64,000 bases of DNA, from contig NC_011740.1 of NCBI RefSeq assembly GCF_000026225.1, positions 1,178,001 through 1,242,000 of the forward strand. Direction: 5' to 3'. A program made the position numbers and the translations under genes. This document shows, piece after piece, positions 1-8,369 of this stretch; the stretch's first letter is position 1; each line of letters starts with the position of its first letter. Under the pieces are notes generated by a model. That model worked only from the letters and a program-made list of their open reading frames with translations. It was not told where the DNA came from and made no database searches. The stretch comes from Escherichia fergusonii ATCC 35469. GTDB taxonomy: Bacteria > Pseudomonadota > Gammaproteobacteria > Enterobacterales > Enterobacteriaceae.

Positions 1-392
1 AACCTGAACAGGCCAGTAAACCGCAAATGGGGCTTAAGGTTCAGATGCGTTACTCTCTACCGTTTTTTGTTTATGGTCAGGGTATTGTCACCGCCATAGA
101 AAACGAACATCCCACCAGGGTAGAGGCTTCAAAGCTAAGCTGGCGAGTCGTGCAGGAGCAAGGTAAACCGCTGCTGGAAGTGCGTAACCAACATGATACT
201 CATGCCCGGTTGAGTAAAGTCTCACTGCGCCAGGGGGGCAGCCAAAAGATAATTGCCGAAGGGCTACTGGGATATGTTTTGCCTGGCAGCTACCGTCGCT
301 GGCCGCTTCCGGCGGGGGTAACACAATCGGATTCGTTAACCGCCACGGTGAATACACAGAGTAATCAATGGCAGTCAGCGCCCACCAGGTAA
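1..392 (+). CDS. Periplasmic pilus chaperone, C-terminal part (partial at window start)
   Basis: The reading frame is open from base 3 to a TAA at 390-392, so the gene begins before the window. The visible 129 or so residues look like the second immunoglobulin-like domain of a PapD/CsuC-type pilus chaperone. They include a stretch like RYSLPFFVYG, typical of the end of domain 1, then alternating beta strands. Such chaperones hold pilus subunits in the periplasm and hand them to the usher. The next gene is an usher whose start overlaps this gene by 25 bases, and a spore-coat-U subunit follows, so this is the chaperone of that operon. Family assignment rests on pattern and context, since the catalytic N-terminal Arg/Lys pair lies outside the window. 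Confidence 0.8.
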   Translation, partial: PEQASKPQMGLKVQMRYSLPFFVYGQGIVTAIENEHPTRVEASKLSWRVVQEQGKPLLEVRNQHDTHARLSKVSLRQGGSQKIIAEGLLGYVLPGSYRRWPLPAGVTQSDSLTATVNTQSNQWQSAPTR

Positions 393-2755
393 GAGGCGTG
401 GTGATGATACTGATTATCACCAGCAGTGTGCCTGAGCGTGGAATGGCCGACGACGATCTGTTACCGCCTCCACCAAATGCTCATGCCTTTGAGCAACAGG
501 CGATTTTTCATCTCGCTCTGGTCATTAACTATTACGACACTCAGCAGGTGGTGCCAGTGACTCAGCGAAACGGTGATTTTTATCTCTCCAGGGCGGATCT
601 GATGCGTGCCGGACTGCCCGCCGAACAGCTTCCCTTAGGTGAAGTTAATGTTTCCCGCCTGACCCAGGTTAATGCAGAGTACGACAGCAGCGGTCAGCGA
701 CTGCTTTTAACCGTTCCGCGTAGCTGGCTGCCGGAGCGGATTACGCCATTTGCCGGAGAAGCCGAACCGCAAACCGCTCATCATGGTAGCGGCGTACTAC
801 TGAATTACGACTTCTATAACAGCAAAACGCAAAATGGCAGTGGTCAGGCTACTCTCTCGCATGAACTGCGCTTTTTCAACGATGCGGGATCACTTTCTTC
901 CACAGGATTCTGGCGTCAGAGACTTTCCGGAGCTGACGATTTGCAAGAAGGTTACGTGCGTTATGACACCACTTTCACCGCCACCAATGAACAACAGGCG
1001 ACCCAGTGGCGAGTCGGGGATGTGATAAGTGATGCATTAAGCTGGAGCAGCAGTGTGCGCCTTGGTGGTGTTTACTGGGGGCGTGATTTTTCTCTGCGCC
1101 CTGATCTGGTGACCTGGCCGCTGCCGACGTTTTCCGGCGAAGCCGCAGTCCCTACAGCGGTAGATTTGTTTATTAATGGTTATCGTGCAGGATCAACCAG
1201 TTTGCAACCTGGCCCATTCACCCTGACCAATTTGCCATATATCAACGGTGCCGGAGATGCGGTATTGGTCACTCAGGACGCTGCCGGACGGCAAGTCACT
1301 ACTTCGTTGCCTTTTTATGTTGCCAGTAATTTGCTTAAACCCGGAATGAGTGATGGGGCACTATCTTTTGGCGCATTGCGTCGTGAATATGGCATTGACA
1401 GCTTCAACTACGGCCCGGCGGCGGCCAGTGCTTCTTATCGTTATGGCGTCAGCGATTTTCTGACTTTAGAAGGTCACAGCGAAGTCGCTGAAGAATTAGC
1501 ACTCGGTGGGGCGGGGGCAGTCGTGAAACTGGGGTACTTTGGCGTTGTGAATGGTGCCTACAGCGAAAGCCGGATGCATGGACGCAGCGGCAACCAGATC
1601 AACTGGGGATATCAGTACAGTACGGCAGCATTCAGTGTGGCGACGCAACATACCCGCCGTGAACGCGGATTTGGTAACCTGGCGCTGTACGATAACGTCG
1701 TTCAGGTCGATGAAAATAATGTACCGTTAGCGACGCTCAGCCAACAAAGCGATCAATATTCACTTTCCTTTAATATGGGGGAATTGGGCAATGTGGGCGC
1801 TGCATGGATTGGAGTGCGCAGTTTCGATGCACAAAAAACTGAATTGCTGAATCTCTCCTGGAGTCGCAATTTGTGGGGGAGTAGTAGCGTTTATCTGGCG
1901 GCCAGTCGTGACTGGCAGCAGGGTGGCTGGACAGTGGCAATGTCTGTACAGATTCCGTTGGGTGAGCGCGACAGTGCTGCGTTCACCATGGAAAAAATGC
2001 CGGATGGCGGGCAAACACAACGTATTAACTACAATCACTCAATGCCAACTGATGGCGGCTTTAGCTGGAATCTTGCATGGGCAAGGCAATCTGAAGCCAG
2101 TAATTACAAGCAAGCGACTTTGGGCTGGCGTAATGATCATCTGGAACTGCAAGGTGGCACATGGGGAGAAAGTGGCAATATGACCTGGTGGGGCGAGGCA
2201 CTGGGAGCGTTTGTATGGATGGAGCAGCAACTGTTTGCCGCCAATAAAATTAACGATGCCTTTGTGGTGGTGAGTACTGATGGACAAGCTGGCGTCCCGG
2301 TTAATTATGAGAATCAGCCTGTTGGAGAAACCAACCGTGATGGCTATTTATTGATCAGTGGTGTGTCCGCTTATTATCCCGCCAGTTACAGCATTAATAC
2401 CTTGAATCTTCCGGCAGATATCCGCCTGAAAGAGACTGAGCGAAAAGTAGCACTGCGACGGCAGAGTGGTTACCTGGTGGATTTCCCCATGGATCAGCAA
2501 CAAGTCGCCAGCGTGATCCTGCATGATGAGAAAGGCCAAATACTGCCAGTGGGAAGTGAGATTTTGCTGAACAATCAGACTTCAGCAGTTGTGGGTTATG
2601 ACGGTATCGTCTGGCTGGAAAATTTAGCGCCAGTTAATCTACTGCACGCCATCACACCGGATGGCAAACAATGTCAAACACGCTTATCGTTGACGCCCAA
2701 TCCGCAACATAAATTAAAAACTTACGGTCCGTTGGTTTGCCGGAGTGGATCATGA
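368..2755 (+). CDS. Outer-membrane usher of an archaic (Csu/SCPU-type) chaperone-usher pilus
   Basis: The protein has 795 residues. It shows the order expected of a PapC/FimD-like usher: a short N-terminal chaperone-binding domain (about residues 30-150), a long beta-barrel region rich in aromatic girdle residues with a plug-like segment (about 150-650), and C-terminal domains ending with a Cys pair. Ushers form the outer-membrane pore that polymerises chaperone-delivered subunits. The start is uncertain. ATG 368 gives a hydrophobic segment (GVVMILIITSSV) preceded by an Arg, which suits a signal peptide. ATG 404 has a better ribosome site (GAGG seven bases upstream). The 3' end overlaps the next start as ATGA. 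It lies between a chaperone and a spore-coat-U subunit gene, the Csu-type order. Confidence 0.9.
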   Translation: MAVSAHQVRGVVMILIITSSVPERGMADDDLLPPPPNAHAFEQQAIFHLALVINYYDTQQVVPVTQRNGDFYLSRADLMRAGLPAEQLPLGEVNVSRLTQVNAEYDSSGQRLLLTVPRSWLPERITPFAGEAEPQTAHHGSGVLLNYDFYNSKTQNGSGQATLSHELRFFNDAGSLSSTGFWRQRLSGADDLQEGYVRYDTTFTATNEQQATQWRVGDVISDALSWSSSVRLGGVYWGRDFSLRPDLVTWPLPTFSGEAAVPTAVDLFINGYRAGSTSLQPGPFTLTNLPYINGAGDAVLVTQDAAGRQVTTSLPFYVASNLLKPGMSDGALSFGALRREYGIDSFNYGPAAASASYRYGVSDFLTLEGHSEVAEELALGGAGAVVKLGYFGVVNGAYSESRMHGRSGNQINWGYQYSTAAFSVATQHTRRERGFGNLALYDNVVQVDENNVPLATLSQQSDQYSLSFNMGELGNVGAAWIGVRSFDAQKTELLNLSWSRNLWGSSSVYLAASRDWQQGGWTVAMSVQIPLGERDSAAFTMEKMPDGGQTQRINYNHSMPTDGGFSWNLAWARQSEASNYKQATLGWRNDHLELQGGTWGESGNMTWWGEALGAFVWMEQQLFAANKINDAFVVVSTDGQAGVPVNYENQPVGETNRDGYLLISGVSAYYPASYSINTLNLPADIRLKETERKVALRRQSGYLVDFPMDQQQVASVILHDEKGQILPVGSEILLNNQTSAVVGYDGIVWLENLAPVNLLHAITPDGKQCQTRLSLTPNPQHKLKTYGPLVCRSGS

Positions 2756-3711
2756 TCTGGCGATGGGGATGCCTGTTGCTGCTGATGTTATCAGGCAGTT
2801 GTTGGGCAGTTTGTAGTGTTAATACCACTAACGGTGCTTTGGGTACGGTTACGTCATTTGCCGTTAACAACACGGTACAAACGACCAGTGCCAGTCTTAT
2901 TGTGCAATGTGACAAAGTTATCGGCTTGCTAACCAACGATACAGTAAAGCTCACTTACACCGGAGCCACGACATCTGCGACCAACCGTGCAATATTAAAG
3001 CGCAGCGATAATAGCAGTGTTGCCGATGCAATCCCCGTCCGACTCTGTACTCAAGCGGCATGTGCCGGTAATAGTGATATTAATATTGGTGGAAGCTATA
3101 CCTGGAGCGGTAGCACATTATTGGATTTATTGGTCACAGCACGCTATACCCTGCCGCTGTATTTCGCCACGACCACCGGACAAAATGTTAGTGCCGGGCC
3201 GTATCAGGTCACACTGAATTTCAGTGTTACTTACAATATTTGTGCTGCGGGTGTTGGGATCTGCCTGAGTCCGCAAACGGATACTGTAGTGCGTACCCTT
3301 CAGCTCAATCTCACTGTCACCAACGATTGCATTACCATCACTGCTCCCAACGTTAATTTTGGCAGTGCGCCACTGGCAAAAAACTTCCCGGTCGTTGCGC
3401 AAGCGGTAGCGGTAACCTGTACCAAAGGCAGTAGTTACACCATTGGTATCAATAACGGTAGTTACGCCACTGGAACGGTACGCAATATGGCAAACGGTAA
3501 TAACCGCCTGAGCTATGAAATCTATAAAGAAAACAGCACTAACCGTTGGGGCAGCACGGGTACGGAACGTTGGGCCAGTAGTGCATCCTCAGAGACCAGC
3601 AGTGACGGTCTTTTAAAAACGTATAGCTACACGGCCAGAGTACTGCCCAACCAGACCACGCCTCCTGCCGGTACCTATAGCGATGTTGTCGTGGTAGATA
3701 TTGCCTTCTGA
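2752..3711 (+). CDS. Spore coat protein U domain pilus subunit or tip adhesin (two SCPU domains)
   Basis: About 319 residues. The ATG at 2752 overlaps the usher stop in ATGA, and the product begins with a clear signal peptide (MIWRWGCLLLLMLSG, cleavage near CWA/V). An upstream in-frame ATG at 2737 would spoil the signal peptide. Two spore-coat-U-like beta-sandwich domains can be seen, about residues 18-160 and 170-319. Each starts with a Cys-containing strand and ends in a strand with a donor-like pattern (PYQVTLNFSV and TYSDVVVVDIAF). In archaic Csu pili a last gene of this two-domain form is the tip adhesin (CsuE type). That role is inferred from length and position. The stop lies one base before the sigma-28 promoter of tar, with no terminator between. 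Confidence 0.85.
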   Translation: MIWRWGCLLLLMLSGSCWAVCSVNTTNGALGTVTSFAVNNTVQTTSASLIVQCDKVIGLLTNDTVKLTYTGATTSATNRAILKRSDNSSVADAIPVRLCTQAACAGNSDINIGGSYTWSGSTLLDLLVTARYTLPLYFATTTGQNVSAGPYQVTLNFSVTYNICAAGVGICLSPQTDTVVRTLQLNLTVTNDCITITAPNVNFGSAPLAKNFPVVAQAVAVTCTKGSSYTIGINNGSYATGTVRNMANGNNRLSYEIYKENSTNRWGSTGTERWASSASSETSSDGLLKTYSYTARVLPNQTTPPAGTYSDVVVVDIAF

Positions 3712-3712
3712 A

Positions 3713-3739
3713 TAAAGTTTCCTGCCTTTCTGCCGATAA
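3713..3739 (+). promoter_or_regulatory. Sigma-28 (FliA) promoter of the tar-che operon
   Basis: TAAAGTTT at 3713-3720, an 11-base spacer, and GCCGATAA at 3732-3739 match the flagellar class 3 consensus perfectly. It sits 31 bases before the tar ATG, and a ribosome site (AGGAAGG) lies at about 3759-3765. The spacing and sequence are as in E. coli tar, so the receptor operon should be made late with flagellin. Confidence 0.95.
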
Positions 3740-3770
3740 CGAGGTTAACTCTTTATCAGGAAGGTGCCTT

Positions 3771-5336
3771 ATGTTTAACCGTATCCGCGTAGTCACGCTG
3801 CTGATAATGGTGCTGGGGGTATTTGCACTGTTACAGTTTGTTTCTGGTGGTCTGTTTTTTTCTTCTTTACGCCACAGTCAGGAAAGTTTTGTCATCTCGA
3901 ATGAATTGCGGGAACAGCAACGGGAACTGACCTCGACCTGGGAATTAATGTTACAGACGCGCATTAATTTAAGTCGTTCGGCTGTACGCATGATGATGGA
4001 TACATCTCATCAGCAAAGTAATGCAAAAATGGAATTACTTGAAAGCGCTAAAAAAACGCTGGCGCAGGCTGCTGTTCATTATAAAAACTTTAAAAATATC
4101 GACTCGCTACCTGAGATGGTTACCGCCAGTCGCAATATTGATGAAAAGTACAAAAATTATTATGCCGCATTAACTGAATTAATTGATTTTCTTGATTACG
4201 GCAATACGGATGCCTATTTCGCTCAGCCTACTCAGAGTATGCAAAATTCGATGGGCGAAGCGTTTGCTCAGTATGCAAAAAGCAGTGAAAACCTTTATCA
4301 AAATATCATTCTCGATAATGCCAGTGATTATCGCTTTGCCCAGTGGCAACTGGCGGTGATCGCCCTGGTCGTAGTCCTGATTTTGCTGGCAGTCTGGTAC
4401 GGGATTCGTCGGATGCTGCTGATCCCACTGACACAAATCATTGCCCATATTCGTGAAATTGCCACTGGCAATCTGGCGCAGGCGCTGACCATAGACGGGC
4501 GCAGTGAGATGAGCGAGTTGGCCCGCAGTTTAAATCAAATGCAGGACTCATTAGTTGAAACGGTCAAACAGGTGCGCAATGGTTCAGATGCCATCTACTC
4601 GGGCACCAGTGAAATTGCTGCCGGTAATAATGACCTTTCATCCCGTACAGAACAGCAAGCCTCTGCACTGGAAGAAACTGCCGCCAGTATGGAGCAACTG
4701 ACTGCCACGGTGAAACAGAATGCCGACAACGCCCGTCAGGCCTCGCAACTGGCACAAAATGCCTCTGATACCGCGCGCCATGGCGGAAAAGTGGTGGATG
4801 GCGTGGTGAAAACGATGCATGAAATTGCCGACAGCTCTAAGAAAATTGCTGACATTATCACTGTTATCGACGGCATTGCTTTTCAGACCAATATTCTTGC
4901 ACTCAACGCTGCGGTAGAAGCGGCGCGTGCGGGTGAACAGGGCCGTGGCTTTGCCGTGGTTGCTGGCGAAGTGCGTAATCTTGCCAGCCGAAGTGCAGAG
5001 GCGGCAAAAGAGATTAAAGCCTTAATCAGCGACTCAGTTGCCCGTGTCGATACGGGTTCTGTGCTGGTGGAAAGCGCCGGGGAAACCATGACCAATATTG
5101 TCAATGCGGTCACTCGTGTCACCGACATTATGGGCGAAATTGCTTCCGCATCTGATGAACAAAGCCGGGGTATCGATCAAGTCGCTCTGGCAGTATCGGA
5201 AATGGATCGCGTCACACAACAGAACGCCTCCCTGGTACAGGAATCAGCAGCGGCAGCTGCAGCTTTGGAAGAACAGGCCAGTCGCCTGACGATGGCGGTG
5301 TCGGCATTCCGTCTGACAGCGCCGGTTGTATCGTAA
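3771..5336 (+). CDS. tar: Methyl-accepting chemotaxis receptor Tar, short form without NWETF tail
   Basis: 521 residues, against 553 for K-12 Tar. TM1 is at about 7-31, the periplasmic four-helix domain at 32-190, TM2 at 191-212, HAMP at 214-266, and then the methylation helices and signalling hairpin. Aspartate-binding residues Arg64, Arg69, Arg73 and Thr154 are all present, so aspartate sensing is expected, and the methylated Gln/Glu segments are intact. The end is unusual: the protein stops at AFRLTAPVVS. The linker and NWETF pentapeptide that recruit CheR and CheB in E. coli Tar are missing. Tap in E. coli ends in a similar way (FRLKPSAVVTR) and no tap gene follows, so a tar-tap fusion by deletion is possible (inference). 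cheR begins 19 bases downstream. Confidence 0.95.
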   Translation: MFNRIRVVTLLIMVLGVFALLQFVSGGLFFSSLRHSQESFVISNELREQQRELTSTWELMLQTRINLSRSAVRMMMDTSHQQSNAKMELLESAKKTLAQAAVHYKNFKNIDSLPEMVTASRNIDEKYKNYYAALTELIDFLDYGNTDAYFAQPTQSMQNSMGEAFAQYAKSSENLYQNIILDNASDYRFAQWQLAVIALVVVLILLAVWYGIRRMLLIPLTQIIAHIREIATGNLAQALTIDGRSEMSELARSLNQMQDSLVETVKQVRNGSDAIYSGTSEIAAGNNDLSSRTEQQASALEETAASMEQLTATVKQNADNARQASQLAQNASDTARHGGKVVDGVVKTMHEIADSSKKIADIITVIDGIAFQTNILALNAAVEAARAGEQGRGFAVVAGEVRNLASRSAEAAKEIKALISDSVARVDTGSVLVESAGETMTNIVNAVTRVTDIMGEIASASDEQSRGIDQVALAVSEMDRVTQQNASLVQESAAAAAALEEQASRLTMAVSAFRLTAPVVS

Positions 5337-5355
5337 ATATGGTTGAGAAGGCGCA

Positions 5356-6222
5356 ATGACCTCATCGCTACCCGACGGACAAACGTCGTTTTTATCACAG
5401 ATGACTCAGCGCCTGGCGCTCTCCGACAGTCAGTTTCGTCGGATATGCCAGTTAATTTATCAGCGTGCGGGGATCGTGCTGGCGGATCACAAACGGGATA
5501 TGGTTTACAACCGTCTGGTCCGCCGATTACGGGTGCTGGGAATAGCTGATTTCGGTCACTATCTCAGTTTGCTGGAGGCTGACCAGAACAGCCCGGAATG
5601 GCAGGCATTTATTAACTCCCTGACCACCAATCTGACCGCGTTCTTTCGGGAGGGGCACCATTTCCCGGTGCTCGCCGAACACGCACGTCGTCGCCAGGGT
5701 GAATATCGTGTCTGGAGTGCGGCGGCGTCGACCGGAGAAGAACCGTACAGTATTGCGATCACGCTTGCTGATACGTTGGGCCTCGTTCCGGGGCGCTGGC
5801 GAGTTTTTGCCAGTGACATCGATACAGATGTCCTGGAAAAAGCACGTAACGGCATTTATCGCCTCGAAGAGCTGAAAACGCTCTCTCCACTGCAACGCCA
5901 ACGCTACTTTTTGCGTGGCACCGGACCGCATCAGGGGCTGGTGCGAGTGCGGCAGGAACTGGTGAATTTTGTCGATTTTTCCAGCCTCAACCTGCTGGAC
6001 AGACAGTATGCAGTTCCGGGGCCATTCGATGCGATATTCTGCCGTAACGTAATGATTTATTTTGACAAAACGACGCAGCAAGAGATTCTGCGTCGTTTTG
6101 TGCCACTCCTGAAACCTGATGGACTGCTATTTGCTGGTCATTCAGAAAACTTTAGCCACCTGGTGCGCAATTTCACCCTGCGCGGACAGACGGTGTATGC
6201 GCTAAATAAGGGCAAAGTATGA
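5356..6222 (+). CDS. cheR: Chemotaxis protein methyltransferase CheR
   Basis: 288 residues, near the usual 286. It methylates glutamates of chemoreceptors using S-adenosylmethionine in the cytoplasm. An N-terminal helical domain (about 1-90) is followed by a SAM-binding fold with VWSAAASTGEEPYS and DIDTDVLEKA motifs and the CRNVMIYF segment near the end. The beta subdomain that docks on receptor NWETF tails appears intact, although the receptor encoded just upstream lacks that tail. Its stop overlaps the start of cheB by four bases (ATGA), which suggests coupled translation. A GAGAAGG ribosome site precedes the ATG. Confidence 0.97.
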   Translation: MTSSLPDGQTSFLSQMTQRLALSDSQFRRICQLIYQRAGIVLADHKRDMVYNRLVRRLRVLGIADFGHYLSLLEADQNSPEWQAFINSLTTNLTAFFREGHHFPVLAEHARRRQGEYRVWSAAASTGEEPYSIAITLADTLGLVPGRWRVFASDIDTDVLEKARNGIYRLEELKTLSPLQRQRYFLRGTGPHQGLVRVRQELVNFVDFSSLNLLDRQYAVPGPFDAIFCRNVMIYFDKTTQQEILRRFVPLLKPDGLLFAGHSENFSHLVRNFTLRGQTVYALNKGKV

Positions 6223-7268
6223 GTAAAATCAGAGTATTGTCGGTGGATGATTCTGCGCTTATGCGCCAGATCATGACCGAGATTATTAACAGTCACAGCG
6301 ATATGGAAATGGTGGCGACAGCTCCTGATCCGCTGGTGGCGCGGGATCTGATCAAGAAATTTAACCCGGATGTGCTGACGCTGGACGTTGAAATGCCACG
6401 AATGGATGGACTCGATTTCCTCGAGAAACTGATGCGTCTGCGACCAATGCCAGTGGTGATGGTGTCATCCCTGACTGGAAAAGGTTCGGAGGTTACACTG
6501 CGGGCGCTGGAGCTTGGAGCTATCGATTTTGTGACTAAGCCGCAATTGGGGATACGCGAAGGGATGTTGGCCTATAGCGAAACCATTGCTGAAAAAATTC
6601 GCACGGCTTCTCGCGCCAGACTGACAGCCCATAAACCTCTTGCCACACCCGCAGTGCTAAAAGCCGGGCCATTACTCAGTTCGGAGAAACTGATTGCCAT
6701 AGGCGCCTCAACGGGGGGGACAGAGGCGATCCGTCATGTTCTGCAACCGCTACCGCTCTCCTGCCCGGCGGTGATTATTACTCAACATATGCCACCTGGT
6801 TTTACCCGTTCTTTTGCTGAACGGCTGAATAAGATTTGCCAGATTAGTGTTAAAGAGGCGGAAGATGGCGAGCGCGTTTTGCCAGGACACGCTTATATCG
6901 CACCGGGTGATCGGCATATGGAGCTGGCACGTAGTGGTGCCAATTATCAAATCAAAATTCACGCTGGCCCGGCGGTGAACCGCCATCGACCTTCGGTAGA
7001 TGTGCTGTTTCATTCGGTGGCGGCCAATGCCGGACGCAACGCGGTTGGCGTGATCCTTACCGGGATGGGCAACGATGGTGCAGGCGGTATGCTGGCAATG
7101 CATCAGGCCGGAGCCTGGACCATCGCGCAAAACGAAGCCAGTTGTGTCGTGTTCGGGATGCCGCGCGAAGCGATCAATATGGGCGGTGTCAGTGAAGTGC
7201 TCGATCTCAGTCAAATTAGTCAGCAGATGCTGGCGAAAATCAGTGCCGGTCAGGCAATACGTATTTAA
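6219..7268 (+). CDS. cheB: Chemotaxis response regulator methylesterase/deamidase CheB
   Basis: 349 residues, as in E. coli. The N-terminal receiver domain has the acidic pair in SVDDSALMR and the phosphorylation Asp56 in LDVEMPRMDG. After a linker (about 130-150) comes the C-terminal methylesterase, with the catalytic Ser in IGASTGGT, His in TQHMP and Asp in GMGNDGA. Phosphorylation by CheA activates it to remove receptor methyl groups and reset sensitivity. It lies between cheR and cheY in the usual order and overlaps cheR by four bases. Confidence 0.97.
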   Translation: MSKIRVLSVDDSALMRQIMTEIINSHSDMEMVATAPDPLVARDLIKKFNPDVLTLDVEMPRMDGLDFLEKLMRLRPMPVVMVSSLTGKGSEVTLRALELGAIDFVTKPQLGIREGMLAYSETIAEKIRTASRARLTAHKPLATPAVLKAGPLLSSEKLIAIGASTGGTEAIRHVLQPLPLSCPAVIITQHMPPGFTRSFAERLNKICQISVKEAEDGERVLPGHAYIAPGDRHMELARSGANYQIKIHAGPAVNRHRPSVDVLFHSVAANAGRNAVGVILTGMGNDGAGGMLAMHQAGAWTIAQNEASCVVFGMPREAINMGGVSEVLDLSQISQQMLAKISAGQAIRI

Positions 7269-7282
7269 ATCAGGAGTTTTAG

Positions 7283-7672
7283 ATGGCGGATAAAGAACTT
7301 AAATTTTTGGTAGTGGATGACTTTTCCACCATGCGACGTATTGTGCGCAACCTGCTGAAAGAGCTGGGATTCCATAATGTGGAAGAGGCGGAAGATGGTG
7401 TGGATGCACTGAATAAACTGCAAATGGGTGGCTTTAATTTCGTTATTTCAGACTGGAACATGCCCAATATGGATGGTCTGGAACTATTGAAAACCATTCG
7501 TGCCGACGGAGCAATGTCAACGTTGCCCGTATTAATGGTCACCGCAGAAGCCAAGAAAGAGAACATTATTGCAGCAGCACAGGCGGGCGCCAGTGGTTAC
7601 GTCGTCAAGCCATTTACTGCGGCTACGCTTGAAGAGAAGCTCAATAAAATCTTTGAGAAACTGGGCATGTGA
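7283..7672 (+). CDS. cheY: Chemotaxis response regulator CheY
   Basis: 129 residues, a stand-alone receiver domain. Asp12/Asp13 (VDDFSTMRR), phosphorylation Asp57 (SDWNMPNMDG), Thr87 (VTAEAKKE), Tyr106 and Lys109 (GYVVKPF) are all in place. CheY-P made by CheA binds FliM at the motor and favours clockwise rotation. The gene is 14 bases after cheB with a good ribosome site (AGGAG), and seven bases before cheZ. Confidence 0.98.
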   Translation: MADKELKFLVVDDFSTMRRIVRNLLKELGFHNVEEAEDGVDALNKLQMGGFNFVISDWNMPNMDGLELLKTIRADGAMSTLPVLMVTAEAKKENIIAAAQAGASGYVVKPFTAATLEEKLNKIFEKLGM

Positions 7673-7679
7673 GGATGTG

Positions 7680-8324
7680 ATGATGCAACCTTCGATTAAA
7701 CCTGCTGATGAACATTCAGCAGCAGACATAATTGCGCGCATCGGAAGTCTGACTCGCATGTTGCGCGACAGTCTACGGGAGTTGGGGCTGGATCGGGCAA
7801 TTGCCGAAGCGGCAGAAGCCATTCCTGACGCCCGTGATCGTCTTGATTATGTCGTACAAATGACCGCGCAGGCGGCAGAGCGGGCGTTAAACAGTGTTGA
7901 AGCCTCGCAGCCGCATCAGGAGGAGATGGAAAAGGGCGCAAAATCACTAAGCCAACGCTGGGATGCGTGGTTTGACGATCCGATTGAACTGGCACAAGCA
8001 CGAGAACTGGTCACTGATACCCGTCGTTTTCTTGCGGAAGTGCCGGACCATACCCGTTTTACCAATGCGCAGCTGCTCGACATTATGATGGCGCAGGATT
8101 TTCAGGATCTTACCGGACAGGTGATCAAACGGATGATGGATGTTATTCAGGAGATTGAACGCCAGTTACTGATGGTGTTACTGGAAAACATCCCTGAGCA
8201 GGACGCCCGACCGAAACGGGAGAACGAGAGCTTACTCAATGGCCCGCAAGTCGATACGTCGAAAGCGGGCGTGGTTGCCAGCCAGGATCAGGTTGATGAT
8301 CTGCTGGATAGTCTCGGGTTCTGA
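7680..8324 (+). CDS. cheZ: CheY-P phosphatase CheZ
   Basis: 214 residues from the ATGATG at 7680, the same start (MMQPSIKP) and length as E. coli CheZ. A longer frame runs upstream through cheY but has no support. The long helical hairpin carries the active-site Gln147 in MAQDFQDLTGQV. The C-terminal CheY-binding peptide (ASQDQVDDLLDSLGF) is intact. CheZ speeds CheY-P dephosphorylation. In K-12 the next gene is flhB; here an inverted repeat and cbpM on the other strand follow, so this is a rearrangement junction. Confidence 0.97.
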   Translation: MMQPSIKPADEHSAADIIARIGSLTRMLRDSLRELGLDRAIAEAAEAIPDARDRLDYVVQMTAQAAERALNSVEASQPHQEEMEKGAKSLSQRWDAWFDDPIELAQARELVTDTRRFLAEVPDHTRFTNAQLLDIMMAQDFQDLTGQVIKRMMDVIQEIERQLLMVLLENIPEQDARPKRENESLLNGPQVDTSKAGVVASQDQVDDLLDSLGF

Positions 8325-8329
8325 GCGCA

Positions 8330-8357
8330 AACGCCGGATGACAGATTATCCGGCGTT
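8330..8357. repeat. Perfect 10-bp inverted repeat at the cheZ/cbpM junction (REP-like or terminator)
   Basis: AACGCCGGAT at 8330-8339 pairs with ATCCGGCGTT at 8348-8357 across an eight-base loop. The arms resemble the CGCCGGAT core of enterobacterial REP/PU elements. No T-run follows, so a REP-like element is a little more likely than a simple terminator. It lies between the convergent cheZ and cbpM genes, exactly where K-12 synteny breaks. Confidence 0.7.
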
Positions 8358-8369
8358 ACAATCAGTCTC

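Noticed and set aside
5527..6081. Minus-strand frame of 184 codons opposite cheR
   Set aside because: Antisense to intact cheR; no ribosome site or family.
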